From JAXHNE01 sp038316995 (GTDB lineage: Bacteria > Patescibacteriota > Saccharimonadia > Saccharimonadales > JAXHNE01), in NCBI GenBank assembly GCA_038316995.1, contig JBBQAZ010000002.1, forward strand, positions 1 to 64,000: a stretch of 64,000 bases of DNA, written 5' to 3'. Below, one piece after another: positions 41,769 to 51,019 of the stretch (the stretch's first letter is position 1; every line of letters begins with the position of its first letter). A program made the translations under genes and the position numbers. The notes below the pieces were generated by a model. That model ran no database searches, was not told the origin of the DNA, and was given only the letters and a program-made list of their open reading frames with translations.

Positions 41769-42836
41769 TCAAGCAGCCATCAAAACACCTTGAATTTGGC
41801 TGGTTGCAAGATCGCCAAGTGACCTCGGCAAATTAACCCCCCAACAGTGGTCTCCATTTTCAACTTTTACCGCCGTATGGTTTGTTTCGATGACATATTT
41901 TTGTAATTCTATCGGCGAACAGATCGGGTCATCATCACCAAATGCAAACTCAATTTGGACAGATGGTACTTTTCGCTCTAGTGCCTCTACTCTATCTAGT
42001 AACTTTCCTCGAGTAAAAGAGAGCCACAAACTAAGGTTTATTGGCCTCCAGATTACGTCTTCGATGGTTTTCAGTTTGCTCGATAATTTCATAGCTAATG
42101 AGCCAATGTTCTCAGGAGTAAGTATAGAAAGCCCACTATTACGGATGTGCTCATCCATGTGTCTGCCTGAATTGGCAAATTTCTTAAGAATGCCAGGCAT
42201 TGTGTCTTCGATTACTCCTGGCGAGTTTGAGACCAATCCTGCGATTACTTCACGATCTTTTGAAAGACTTAAAAGTATGTCAGGTGTCAAAAAAGCCGCA
42301 AGCGAATAACCAGCCGATATTACTCGTTCACTTTCTGGAAGCTCGTCTACGACAACTCTGGCGATTTTGTCGGTAATGGGGCTCAGTGAGCCACGGGCAA
42401 GTTTGATTTGTTCAAGAGGGCATAACGAGACATTAGACATCCTGCTGGCGCTCGCCGTCTGCAGGACCTGGGGTGTAACCCCATCGTTTCCTACTACGCC
42501 CTGAGCCCTCATTGATTCGAACATAAATTTTCCACGGAAACAGTTAATCTCTGATAAATCAGTTGCAAAAGGGTTTGCCATTACAACTACCGTTTCCGAT
42601 GGCTCTTCGCCGTGAACACAGAAGTCCAATCCGTGTCTAGAATGGGTAACTTCCGGTAGATCATCAAAAATTGCTTGTTTGCTACCAAACTTTGCAATGC
42701 CATTATAGATGTTGACGAGTTCTTGTACCGATTCTGGGGGTGGACGGTTTAGAAACTCGGTGATTTGACCAGGTTCGTTAGAAAAATTGGCAACAGATGA
42801 CCCAGGATGTGATTCGGGATTCATTATTGCAGTCAT
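41769..42836 (-). CDS. Alpha/beta-hydrolase-fold protein
   Basis: The 355-residue protein has a likely nucleophile elbow GYSLAAF (Ser), an acid in EFAFGDDDPICSP and a terminal His in ENGDHCWG, in the order of alpha/beta hydrolases, with a helical cap between. No signal peptide. The substrate is unknown. An ATG at codon 5 is a possible start. It is monocistronic with 275 bases of gene-free DNA upstream. Confidence 0.65.
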   Translation of the reverse strand: MTAIMNPESHPGSSVANFSNEPGQITEFLNRPPPESVQELVNIYNGIAKFGSKQAIFDDLPEVTHSRHGLDFCVHGEEPSETVVVMANPFATDLSEINCFRGKFMFESMRAQGVVGNDGVTPQVLQTASASRMSNVSLCPLEQIKLARGSLSPITDKIARVVVDELPESERVISAGYSLAAFLTPDILLSLSKDREVIAGLVSNSPGVIEDTMPGILKKFANSGRHMDEHIRNSGLSILTPENIGSLAMKLSSKLKTIEDVIWRPINLSLWLSFTRGKLLDRVEALERKVPSVQIEFAFGDDDPICSPIELQKYVIETNHTAVKVENGDHCWGVNLPRSLGDLATSQIQGVLMAA

Positions 42837-43111
42837 TTTTGTTTATTCTTGGTTTTTACGATTACTCAATTAATTTTATACAACTCATTCCAAACAAAAC
42901 AACACAAATATTCATAATCTCAAGAACCGCCCTGCTTATATCATTGATGATATATTCACCATACCTAAACCTCTATAAGTACAGTTAGAGTCCTGCTATT
43001 TGGGTCACTAGTAGGATTGGCCCCCTAGATTATTTACACTTCTATTATCGACTAATAAGTTAGCCGTATGACACAGAATTCAATGTTTTAGGTATCTTTC
43101 CCCAATAACTA
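42837..43111. other. Gene-free region
   Basis: 275 bases without a supported frame. It holds TATATCA-TTGA-TGATATA (42937-42954), a 7-4-7 inverted repeat. Nothing else stands out. Confidence 0.5.
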
Positions 43112-45214
43112 TTACAACTCTACCCGCCGCAGTAATTGGGCGTTTGCAGCGACAATGATCGTAGAAAGTGACATAACAGCTGCTCCAATTGCTGGGGAAA
43201 GCACAAATCCGGCAAATGATAGTGCTCCTGCTGCGAGCGGTACGGCAAACAAGTTGTAGCCTGCCGCCCAGAACAAGTTTTGTACCATTTTAGCGTAAGT
43301 TTTCTTAGATAACTTTACGATTTTACTTACGCCGCGTGGATCGCTACTTGCGAGCACGATTCCTGCAGACTCAATTGCAACGTCCGTACCAGCGCCAATT
43401 GCAATACCAATATCTGCTTGGGTGAGTGCCGGTGCGTCATTTACACCGTCACCAACCATGGCAACTTTAGACCCGTCGGATTGTAATTTTTTCACAACCT
43501 CAGACTTATCGCCAGGAAGTACTTCTGCATAATACTCGTCTAGTCCGAGCTTGGATGCAACCCATTTTGCAACACCTTCAGAATCGCCAGTCAGCATAGC
43601 AACTCGCTTACCGGTTTTCTGTAGTTCCAAAACGGCTTTTTTGGATTCTGGGCGAATAACATCGGCAATCATAAATGCACCAATTGTCTTTTTTTCTTCA
43701 ATCAGGTAGACGATAGTTTGGCCATTTTTATGTGCTTGATCACTTGCTACTTTATATTTTTGGATTAGCTCTACGCCCTGTTCTTTGAGCATTTGCGGTC
43801 CACCAATAAAATATGTCTTTCCGTTTACTTTTGCTTTTGCACCACGACCTTCGAGTGCGCTGAAACCTTCTGCTTTATAAGCTTTGACTTTACTGTCTTT
43901 AGCATTCTGTACGATTGCTTTGGCGATTGGGTGTTCGGATTCGGTTTCTATAGCGGCAGAGATAGACAATAACTGCTGTTTGTCATCAGTAACGATATCT
44001 ACCACTCCTTGTTCGCCTTTGGTAAGTGTCCCGGTTTTATCAAAAAGGACAACATCAATATTGCGAGCAGTTTCAAGCGCGGAACGCTCACGCACAAGTA
44101 GCCCTGCGCTTGCGGCTTTGCTGGTCGAGATAGCTGTTACTAATGGTATCGCCAAACCCAGTGCATGAGGACAGGCAATGATAAGCACCGCTACTACTCG
44201 TTCGAGTACAAAGTTTGTGTCGGCAGAACCGACCATGGACCAAACAATTGCTGTTATGGCTGCCGCAATGAGAGCGTAATAAAACAAATACTTTGAGGCG
44301 GTATCTGCAAGAAGCTCTGTTCTAGATTTGGTGGCTTGCGCATCAGAAACCAATTTCATGATTCCAGACAATGCTGTGTCGTCTCCAACTTTTGTGACTT
44401 TAATAGTTAGTGAGCCATTCGTGTTTATTGTTCCCGCAATTACCTCGTCTCCAACTTCTTTATTAACAGCTTTCGATTCACCGGTTAGCAATGATTCATC
44501 TACCTTTGACCCCCCCTTAACAACCTCACCATCTGTTGGAATTGATGATCCTGGGCGGACCAAAACCTTGTCACCAACTTTTAATTCGCTAACTGATACT
44601 GTTTTACTACCGCTTTTGGTTAGTAGCTCCGCTTCATCCGGAAGTAGCTTTGCTAGTTCTTTTAACGCTCCTTGGGCGTTAGATATAGAAGCCATTTCCA
44701 GCCAGTGACCAAGCAGCATAATTGTGATAAGGGTTGCCAGTTCCCACCAGAAACTCATTCCATTAACAATATTTAGGGTTATCAATGAGCTATAAACAAA
44801 AGCAACGGAAATTGCCATAGATATAAGCGTCATCATGCCAGGTGTTTTGTTTGCTAGTTCGGCCCGTCCACTACGGAGGAATACCATGCCTCCATAAAAG
44901 AAAATTGATATTCCGAAGAACGCAGATATATAAGTACTTCCAGTAAATGTCGGTGCGCTGAAACTGAGTAGTGATTGAATTGTTTCGGAAAAGTAAAGAA
45001 CTGGCAATGTTAATGCTAGCGATACCCAGAATTTTGTACGGAAAATATTGGGACTATGGCCGGCATGCTTGTCATGGTTGTGAGATTTATGGTTTGCATT
45101 AATTTTTTTCCTCTCTAAAGCCATGTGACAGTGCGGGCAGTCGCCGCGTTCATCCTTTATTACATCTGGATGCATGGGGCAGGTGTATTTTATCTCTGTT
45201 TCAGTACGCTTCAT
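43112..45214 (-). CDS. copB: CopB-type copper-translocating P1B-ATPase
   Basis: The 700-residue pump starts with a heavy-metal-binding segment (YTCPMHPDVI ... CPHCHMAL) and a His-rich linker (HKSHNHDKHAGH). It has TGES, the intramembrane IACPHALGLA (CPH, typical of CopB), the phosphorylation motif FDKTGTLTKGE and GDGVNDAPALTQADIG. CopB pumps export copper from the cytoplasm. It is the last gene of the CsoR operon, with AAGGAGG before the ATG. Confidence 0.92.
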   Translation of the reverse strand: MKRTETEIKYTCPMHPDVIKDERGDCPHCHMALERKKINANHKSHNHDKHAGHSPNIFRTKFWVSLALTLPVLYFSETIQSLLSFSAPTFTGSTYISAFFGISIFFYGGMVFLRSGRAELANKTPGMMTLISMAISVAFVYSSLITLNIVNGMSFWWELATLITIMLLGHWLEMASISNAQGALKELAKLLPDEAELLTKSGSKTVSVSELKVGDKVLVRPGSSIPTDGEVVKGGSKVDESLLTGESKAVNKEVGDEVIAGTINTNGSLTIKVTKVGDDTALSGIMKLVSDAQATKSRTELLADTASKYLFYYALIAAAITAIVWSMVGSADTNFVLERVVAVLIIACPHALGLAIPLVTAISTSKAASAGLLVRERSALETARNIDVVLFDKTGTLTKGEQGVVDIVTDDKQQLLSISAAIETESEHPIAKAIVQNAKDSKVKAYKAEGFSALEGRGAKAKVNGKTYFIGGPQMLKEQGVELIQKYKVASDQAHKNGQTIVYLIEEKKTIGAFMIADVIRPESKKAVLELQKTGKRVAMLTGDSEGVAKWVASKLGLDEYYAEVLPGDKSEVVKKLQSDGSKVAMVGDGVNDAPALTQADIGIAIGAGTDVAIESAGIVLASSDPRGVSKIVKLSKKTYAKMVQNLFWAAGYNLFAVPLAAGALSFAGFVLSPAIGAAVMSLSTIIVAANAQLLRRVEL

Positions 45215-45279
45215 TTCAGCCTCCTTAAATACTGTTAAGTCGCATAGTTAAATATTTCAAATCGTTGGAAAGGCACATT

Positions 45280-45717
45280 TTAATGAACTTCGTGTTGCAT
45301 TGGCGTAATTTCATGGTCTATATACCCCCAGTCTTTTTGCCATTGCTTCATATTGGCAATTTCTTTTGTTTGAGCAGAAATTATCTCTACTCCGAGTTGT
45401 TTAACTTCATCATGACTAGCACGGGCCGGAATAAGTTCAGCCATATCTACTGCACCCTCGTGGTGCGCAACCATCATCTCTATGAATGCTTTATCAAAAA
45501 CATCACCCGATAGGGGCTCGAGTACCTTGTTCATATCAGCCATAGACATGCTGCTATGATCAGTTTCAGCTAATTGCGGAATTTCTTGGTAATTAATACC
45601 CATCATTCGCATCATTCCAGTGTTGTTACTGTTAACTGCTTGACCCGCAGCAAAGCCCGCAACTACAACTCCCAGCAGTAGACCGATAATTCCAAACATT
45701 GAATTTTCTTTGTTCAT
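45280..45717 (-). CDS. DUF305 domain protein
   Basis: The 145-residue membrane-anchored protein has an N-terminal hydrophobic segment (residues 7-27) and the DUF305 core FIEMMVAHHEGAVDMAELIP with further Met/His residues (MMRMMGINYQ, SMSMADMN, MQHEVH). DUF305 is a ferritin-like bundle often linked to copper. The Met/His content suggests extracytoplasmic copper binding ahead of CopB. Confidence 0.85.
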   Translation of the reverse strand: MNKENSMFGIIGLLLGVVVAGFAAGQAVNSNNTGMMRMMGINYQEIPQLAETDHSSMSMADMNKVLEPLSGDVFDKAFIEMMVAHHEGAVDMAELIPARASHDEVKQLGVEIISAQTKEIANMKQWQKDWGYIDHEITPMQHEVH

Positions 45718-45729
45718 AAAAGCTCTCCT

Positions 45730-46014
45730 TTATTTGCTTCTAACTTTCGTTAATTCATATAAACTCAGTAATTCTTTAATTGAGTTTTCTGACTCTGTTT
45801 CATCTGCAGACGCCAAACCTTCTTTAATATGGGTGCGAATATGGTTTTCAAGGATTAATTTGTTTAATGAACCTATAGATTTCTGGATAGCTAGACTTTG
45901 GGTGAGGATATCCATGCAATATTCCTCGCTGTCAATCATTTTCTGTAGTCCACGCATTTGACCTTCTAATATTTTAGCTCTGTGCAGTGAACGTTGTTTT
46001 AAATCTTTAATCAT
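45730..46014 (-). CDS. csoR: CsoR/RcnR-family copper-sensing repressor
   Basis: The 94-residue all-helical repressor has RSLHRAKILEGQMRGLQKMI, the ligand Cys in EEYCMDIL and the pair in ENHIRTHI. Canonical CsoR uses Cys-His-Cys; here the third ligand position is His. It is the first gene of csoR-DUF305-copB, whose promoter carries a perfect CsoR-type operator, so copper control is very likely. Confidence 0.88.
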   Translation of the reverse strand: MIKDLKQRSLHRAKILEGQMRGLQKMIDSEEYCMDILTQSLAIQKSIGSLNKLILENHIRTHIKEGLASADETESENSIKELLSLYELTKVRSK

Positions 46015-46020
46015 ATAATC

Positions 46021-46049
46021 AATGTATACCCCCTGGGGGTATTAGTCAA
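46021..46049 (-). promoter_or_regulatory. csoR promoter with nested CsoR operator
   Basis: On the minus strand TTGACT (46049-46044), 17 bases, TACATT (46026-46021), then 6 bases to the ATG. The spacer is almost entirely the palindrome ATACCCCC-T-GGGGGTAT (46026-46042), the classical CsoR site, so bound repressor would block polymerase directly. Confidence 0.88.
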
Positions 46050-46222
46050 CACTGTATAAATGTTTTTTGCGCTTTTCCAAGGACTCCCATGATGTTGCTA
46101 CGGACATTATCGTCGGCATTATGAACGTATTAGAACTATTTATAATTAAACGGGAAATTTGATATATATATATATATCTATATAGGAGTACAGTTAAATC
46201 ATAAACAGTAAAGGATTTTATT
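46050..46222. other. Gene-free region with (AT)n run
   Basis: No coding frame. A short TA dinucleotide run (ATATATATATATAT) near 46162-46178 and the ribosome-site-like AAAGGA before the gene at 46223 are the only features. Confidence 0.45.
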
Positions 46223-46702
46223 ATGTCAAAGAAAAAACTTTCTAAAAAACAATATAGTTTTTCATCAAAACAGGTCTTTATATTCGCAACTACCTTTGCA
46301 GTAGTTGGAGTTGTTGCGGTCATGCAGTCTTTAGCAGCACCGGGCGGAAAGGGAGGCGGCGGGCGTAAGGTAGCAAACGACCCGAATGGTCTAAGTTTAA
46401 CCATGGTTACAGATAATAACAACAACGGTCTACCTAATTGGAGCGATCAGATAACATTTAATATTGAGCAAACTGCTACATCTGAACCCCATGTTGATGT
46501 TGTTTGCTCCCAGAACGGTTCGGTCGTCTACTCTGCAACGACAGGTTATTTTGACAGCTATCCGTGGCCATGGACACAAAATCCTACGCTAAGTTCGCAA
46601 ACTTGGGTCGGTGGTGAAGCTAGTTGTTCAGCCAAATGGTATTACTTTCCAGGCAGAAAAACAGTGACCGGCGGAACCCTTTTATTTGAAGTTGGAGCTT
46701 AG
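46223..46702 (+). CDS. Secreted protein with GGKGGG mature N terminus
   Basis: The 159-residue product has a basic start, a hydrophobic segment (residues 16-36) and likely cleavage after SLAA, giving a mature N terminus PGGKGGGGRK. The rest is beta-like, with two cysteine positions (VVCSQNG, ASCSAKW) that may bond. The GGKGGG stretch recurs at the same place in the secreted protein at 59531, an unrelated sequence otherwise. Function unknown. Confidence 0.6.
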   Translation: MSKKKLSKKQYSFSSKQVFIFATTFAVVGVVAVMQSLAAPGGKGGGGRKVANDPNGLSLTMVTDNNNNGLPNWSDQITFNIEQTATSEPHVDVVCSQNGSVVYSATTGYFDSYPWPWTQNPTLSSQTWVGGEASCSAKWYYFPGRKTVTGGTLLFEVGA

Positions 46703-46708
46703 AATACG

Positions 46709-46958
46709 ACCATTATTTCTTTAATTAATGTTGTGAAGACTTTTATACTGGGTGTTGAAACAATACGGGCTATAGACAATGTCTCACTAGATATTGACCA
46801 AGGAAATTTCTGGCAATCATGGGGCCAAGTGTCAGCGGCAATAGTACCCCAGCAAACATTATATTGGCGGATTAGAAAGCCAAGATAGCGGCAGCGTAAA
46901 ATTTGATGGCAAAGATTTAGCAAAATTAAAGTCAGTAAACGCACTTAGGTATGAATAG
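46709..46958 (+). pseudogene. Decayed ABC transporter ATP-binding gene fragment
   Basis: Reading across three frames gives pieces of a MacB/LolD-type ATPase: ISLINVVKTF ... AIDNVSLDIDQGNF in one frame, GPSVSGNST (degraded Walker A, normally GPSGSGKST) in the next, and IGGLESQDSGSVKFDGKDLA in the third. At least two frameshifts, a lost Walker lysine and truncation after about 80 codons show it is dead. No permease remnant is seen. Confidence 0.8.
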
Positions 46959-47041
46959 TATTCGTCGACTACTTAGCCTCTTTGACACCACACTACGTTA
47001 TTAGGTATATACAATTTGCATTTTAGATATATAGTTAAGCG

Positions 47042-47617
47042 ATGAAGAAAAATATTATGTTGATTGTTTTGGCACTTGCACTAACTTTGTCGGTTGGGTT
47101 TATTGTTGGTAGTAATAGGAATAGTAAGTCAGAAAAAATTACTTCAAATGAACCGTCCACCAAAAGCGAGCAACCCGCAAAAAATGTCAGTACAGGAGAT
47201 GTTAAAGAAATAATTTCGTATCAGATTCCAAGTGGCTGGAAAGAAGCAACGTGCGCGGATGACAACAAAAGTGTGTACTTTATTACCAATGACAACCCCG
47301 AAGTTGATTGTTCTGCTGCGCCCGAATCACAAGTAAAGTTGTCTACCGGCAACGAAAACTACACCGAATGTAGTGAGATACCAGAAAAACAAGAAGTGAA
47401 AAAGCATATATGTAAATCAGAATTCATTAATGACTTGCGCAGCCTAGTTGCAGAAACAGAGTATTTAGCGTCTTCAGTATACGGAAGAGAAACGTCACTA
47501 AAAACGTATTACATTGATTCCGGATCTGGAATTGTCAAATCTGAGTATATTTACTCAAGTGATGGTTCTGACCAAGCTGGTTTTGAGAGCCTAGTAAAAT
47601 CTATTAAATCAAAGTAA
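47042..47617 (+). CDS. Membrane-anchored extracytoplasmic protein, 191 aa
   Basis: An N-terminal hydrophobic anchor (residues 4-23) is followed by a Ser/Lys/Glu linker and a domain with four cysteines (ATCADDN, VDCSAAP, TECSEIP, HICKSEF) in a pattern suggesting two disulfides. TATAGT ends 6 bases before the ATG. No family recognised. Confidence 0.55.
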   Translation: MKKNIMLIVLALALTLSVGFIVGSNRNSKSEKITSNEPSTKSEQPAKNVSTGDVKEIISYQIPSGWKEATCADDNKSVYFITNDNPEVDCSAAPESQVKLSTGNENYTECSEIPEKQEVKKHICKSEFINDLRSLVAETEYLASSVYGRETSLKTYYIDSGSGIVKSEYIYSSDGSDQAGFESLVKSIKSK

Positions 47618-47740
47618 CATTGAAGTAAATTAGTCAAAAATCGTCTTTTATAAGAAATTTAGTATTTAGACGCAACATTATCTGAATCAATATAGCTGTC
47701 TGACGTTTTGTAAAGGAGTATAATAAGAGTGGAGGGCAAA

Positions 47741-48610
47741 ATGGCTAGTAAAAAGCACATTGCCCGTGTACGTCAAGAACTTAAAGACGTTGGTATGACG
47801 CGATACGGGCTGATGAAACTAAGCACTCGTTACGTTCCTGAAGTTATCGGGCTTGATGAGCAAATTGGTGGTGCTGTTTACGGCTGGGGAATCGCAGGAG
47901 CTGCAATACTCGTCGCTACAGATAGACGTATACTATATATTGATAGAAAACCTTTTTTTACCACTTCGGATGAGCTAACCTACGATGTAGTTTCTGGCGT
48001 AAAGATACATACTGGCGGACCGTTTTGTACAATTATTTTACATACCAGACGCAATGATTACCGATTGCGATACGTTAATGAAAATTGTGCAAGAAATTTT
48101 GTAAAATATATAGAACAAAGAAGAATTCACCCTGGACGGTATGACCAAGAAAAAGGCCGCTATATTCACGAGGAGGAATCGCACACTAATCCTGCCGTAG
48201 AGTATTCCGAAAATGCTTCATCATTTATTAAGAATCATCATATTGGTATACTTTCCACCGCTGGCCACAGAAAACCTCATGGGTCCGTCGTGCAGTACAT
48301 GTTAGACGACAAAGAGTATATTTATTTAGCAACAACTCCAGATAGTCGAAAAGTCCAAAATATTATAAGTAACCCGATAGTTTCGTTGACCGTGTTTGAG
48401 ATCGAAACCGAGCTAACAGCGCGGGTAGAAGGACATGCCAGTATCGAACAGAATCATAACAAAATTATTGAAGTAACGAACGAACTCGGAAAACAAAAGA
48501 CAGCTCAATACGAGCGATTTACGCAAAATGTTTCATTGCATCAACAGGAACTAGTTATTATAAAGGTTAATCCACGTAGGATGGAGCTAACTAATTATCG
48601 GAAACCTTAA
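47741..48610 (+). CDS. Fusion of bacterial PH-like domain and PNPOx-like flavin domain
   Basis: ATG 47741 follows GGAGGG; an in-frame GTG at 47729 is less likely. Residues 1-140 form a bacterial PH-like domain (AILVATDRRILYIDRK, SGVKIHTGGPFCTIILHTRR). Residues 160-289 are a pyridoxamine-phosphate-oxidase/FMN-binding split barrel (HIGILSTAGHRKPHGSVVQY, YLATTPDSRKVQNIISNP, EGHASIEQ). PNPOx-like proteins bind FMN, F420 or haem and reduce small molecules. The fusion is unusual; the PH part may localise it. Confidence 0.7.
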   Translation: MASKKHIARVRQELKDVGMTRYGLMKLSTRYVPEVIGLDEQIGGAVYGWGIAGAAILVATDRRILYIDRKPFFTTSDELTYDVVSGVKIHTGGPFCTIILHTRRNDYRLRYVNENCARNFVKYIEQRRIHPGRYDQEKGRYIHEEESHTNPAVEYSENASSFIKNHHIGILSTAGHRKPHGSVVQYMLDDKEYIYLATTPDSRKVQNIISNPIVSLTVFEIETELTARVEGHASIEQNHNKIIEVTNELGKQKTAQYERFTQNVSLHQQELVIIKVNPRRMELTNYRKP

Positions 48611-48710
48611 TATCCTAATAGCTTCAATATAAGTGAACCATAAAACTAGCACAGTAAATAGGGTGATATGGATAACTTACTAAATTTGAAAAAAGGGTTA
48701 TGATGTATTG

Positions 48711-49358
48711 ATGCAATTCAACTATAAAGCTGTTTTTTATGACTGGGATGGGTGTATAGCCAAAACCATAGATATTTGGTTACAAGCTTATAAAAGCGTG
48801 TTGGCAGAGGAAGGTATTTATCCTAAAACCGAAGAAATAATTGCACTATTTGGTAATTGGGACGCACCAAAAATTCTTGGTCATTCCAATCTTGAATTAG
48901 CAACTAACAAAGTTCTTGAGTTTGTGAATAAAAAAGTTCGAGATGTTGAAACTTATGATTCAAGTCTAGACGTAATTAAAAAACTTCATGACGAGGGAAT
49001 TAAAGTTGGGATAATCACATCTTCAAAACTTAGAACACTTACCAAAACCCGCGCCTATGAGAAACTTAAACCTTTTGTAGATATAATTTTAAGCGCAGAA
49101 GATGTAATAAACCACAAACCACACCCCGAAATCATCCAACTTGGTTTAGATAAATTAAGCTTGAAACAAAATGAAGTTATTATGGTTGGAGACTCCGATA
49201 AAGACTTAGGCGCAGCTAAGAATGCTGGCGTAGACTCAGTGTTGTTCGCCCCTGTTTATAATAAAATTTTTCATAACCACGAAAAGCTCACAAAAGACTT
49301 CTGCCCCACATTTGTTATAGATAGTCACAAAAATTTAATTCTCAGTATTCAAGAGTAG
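48711..49358 (+). CDS. HAD-superfamily phosphatase
   Basis: The 215-residue protein has the HAD motifs FYDWDGCIAKT (nucleophile Asp), IITSSKL (Ser/Thr), the lysine region HKPHPEI and VGDSDKDLGAAKNAG. It is closest to phosphoglycolate-phosphatase/beta-phosphoglucomutase-like enzymes with a helical cap. TATGAT ends 6 bases before ATG 48711. Convergent overlap of 10 bases with the Crp/Fnr gene. Confidence 0.85.
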   Translation: MQFNYKAVFYDWDGCIAKTIDIWLQAYKSVLAEEGIYPKTEEIIALFGNWDAPKILGHSNLELATNKVLEFVNKKVRDVETYDSSLDVIKKLHDEGIKVGIITSSKLRTLTKTRAYEKLKPFVDIILSAEDVINHKPHPEIIQLGLDKLSLKQNEVIMVGDSDKDLGAAKNAGVDSVLFAPVYNKIFHNHEKLTKDFCPTFVIDSHKNLILSIQE

Positions 49359-50023
49359 GCTTCGTCAAGTAATTTTTCGTAATCTACGACAATTATGTTC
49401 ATAGTACCTTTGATAAGTTTCTTTTGTCTTAGTAGTTTCATATTTAACGATACTGTTTCTCTTGCAACATCTAATATTGAGGCAAAATCTTGTTGACGTA
49501 GGGGTACTTCAATTTTTATACCATGATTAGTTTCAACCCCAAAAACTTCGGCATAATGTGCAATCGAATGTGCTAGTCTTTTGTACACATTGTCTAGAGA
49601 TAAGTTTTCAAGATTGTGTATATTGGAATGAAATCTTCTGCCAGCTACCTGTAAAATTTCTTTATAAAGTGTCGGGTCAACGTTTATGAAGTTTTTTAGT
49701 GTCTCGATATCTATAGTATAAAGCTTACTTGGAACCATCGTTTCATAATAATACGACTCTCTGCCTGTATATATTTTTTGATTTAGCATATTGTTGAAAA
49801 ATAGCGTTAAAGGATATAAAAACCCTGGTCCATAGATACTTTGAATACTTTGAGAGCCATCTTTAGTAATTGAATATCGTTTAATGTAGCCTTCGACGAT
49901 TAGTGTAAAAACTTCTCGGTGGTCCGTTGACTGAAAAACCTGGTTTTTGCGCACTGTAAATTCACGTCCATGTTTAACGATAACTTCTCTTAGTCTTGGC
50001 GCAATATTTGCGTGATCAATCAT
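49349..50023 (-). CDS. Crp/Fnr-family transcriptional regulator
   Basis: The 224-residue protein has a cyclic-nucleotide-binding-like beta barrel (FTLIVEGYIKRYSITKDG, IQSIYGPGFLYPL) and a C-terminal helix-turn-helix (QQDFASILDVARETVSLNMKLLRQK). It lacks the Fnr cysteine cluster and the full cAMP motif, so the signal is unknown. TATACT ends 7 bases before the ATG. A matching palindrome lies at 51020-51033. Confidence 0.85.
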   Translation of the reverse strand: MIDHANIAPRLREVIVKHGREFTVRKNQVFQSTDHREVFTLIVEGYIKRYSITKDGSQSIQSIYGPGFLYPLTLFFNNMLNQKIYTGRESYYYETMVPSKLYTIDIETLKNFINVDPTLYKEILQVAGRRFHSNIHNLENLSLDNVYKRLAHSIAHYAEVFGVETNHGIKIEVPLRQQDFASILDVARETVSLNMKLLRQKKLIKGTMNIIVVDYEKLLDEAYS

Positions 50024-50105
50024 TTAACTAAGTATAGCCATCGTATTAGCAAAAATGCAATAGAGAAGGCTAGAACTATATAACAAATTGATTTATAATG
50101 TATAT

Positions 50106-51011
50106 ATGGTAAAGCAGGGATTTAATTACGGCGATAACTTGGAAGAATGTCAGTACGACAATTCGGATGTAAATGTCGCACTACGCTTTAAAATTTACGA
50201 ACATGCTGTTCCGGCCTTTAATATTGTCGAGTTTGCCCTGGGAGAGCTTGCCTTGCAGGGAAATGAATCAATCTTAGACATTGGTTGTTCACGGGCAAAA
50301 ATGCTACATAGATTGAGGAACGGAATTAGCTTGGGTAAAAACGAAGAAATATATAAGCATGAAGGATTACTGGCCGGCGTAGATGTGAATCATGAGTTAT
50401 TTGGGTTTGCTGGCACAAAGGATAATGGAAGGCGAGAAAGTAAACTTGCCTTGCTTGGCGGACAAGCCGAGGCTTTGCCGTTTAAAGATAATAGTTTTAA
50501 TGTGACATCATCATTTTTTGTTTTGTATCATGTTGGGGACATTGAAAAAGCAATCGATGAAATGCAAAGAGTTACAAAGCCTGACGGGTCAGTTTTAATT
50601 GCAACGAGTGGGGCGGATAATAAAACTCGCCACAGAGAGTTTGAAAAGAAAATAGCAGATGAAATTCGCGTTGACGTGTCTCCACCACCTGTTTTTGCAT
50701 CTACCTTTTACTCTCATGAGGCTGAGAAATTAATCGGCGAACAATTTGGAATTTCGAACGTTATAAGATTTAGACAACTCGGAAAATTAGCAATCAATAA
50801 AAATAATCCCGATGCATTGGATGACTATTTACTTTCATTAATGACAATGAAAAACGCTTACATAGGTGATTTTATTACTGCAGATGAATGGAATCGTGCT
50901 GTTCAGAAAGTAGTCTTACCGGTTATTTATCAGGAACAAGCACAAGACCCCGATGGATCTTTTTACGATACTGTCAGTAGAGATGTTTTTATTTGCAAAA
51001 ACGTCGAATAA
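50106..51011 (+). CDS. SAM-dependent class I methyltransferase
   Basis: ATG 50106 gives 301 residues with SILDIGCSRAKMLHRL (motif I), GQAEALPFKDNSFN (motif II/III) and VTKPDGSVLIAT, the UbiE/Methyltransf_11 pattern. The acceptor is unknown. TATAAT ends exactly 6 bases before this ATG; a GTG/ATG-type start 18 bases upstream would overlap the box. Confidence 0.82.
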   Translation: MVKQGFNYGDNLEECQYDNSDVNVALRFKIYEHAVPAFNIVEFALGELALQGNESILDIGCSRAKMLHRLRNGISLGKNEEIYKHEGLLAGVDVNHELFGFAGTKDNGRRESKLALLGGQAEALPFKDNSFNVTSSFFVLYHVGDIEKAIDEMQRVTKPDGSVLIATSGADNKTRHREFEKKIADEIRVDVSPPPVFASTFYSHEAEKLIGEQFGISNVIRFRQLGKLAINKNNPDALDDYLLSLMTMKNAYIGDFITADEWNRAVQKVVLPVIYQEQAQDPDGSFYDTVSRDVFICKNVE

Positions 51012-51019
51012 CTATAAAC

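Noticed and set aside
42937..42954. 7-4-7 inverted repeat as an operator
   Set aside because: AT-rich and far from any gene start (100 bases upstream of the hydrolase); chance cannot be excluded.
46162..46182. (AT)n run considered as a repeat locus
   Set aside because: Short AT run in AT-rich intergenic DNA; no sign of function beyond ordinary promoter melting.
46699..46944. 81-codon minus-strand frame over the ABC pseudogene
   Set aside because: The plus strand shows clear ABC ATPase remnants; the antisense frame has no ribosome site or homology.
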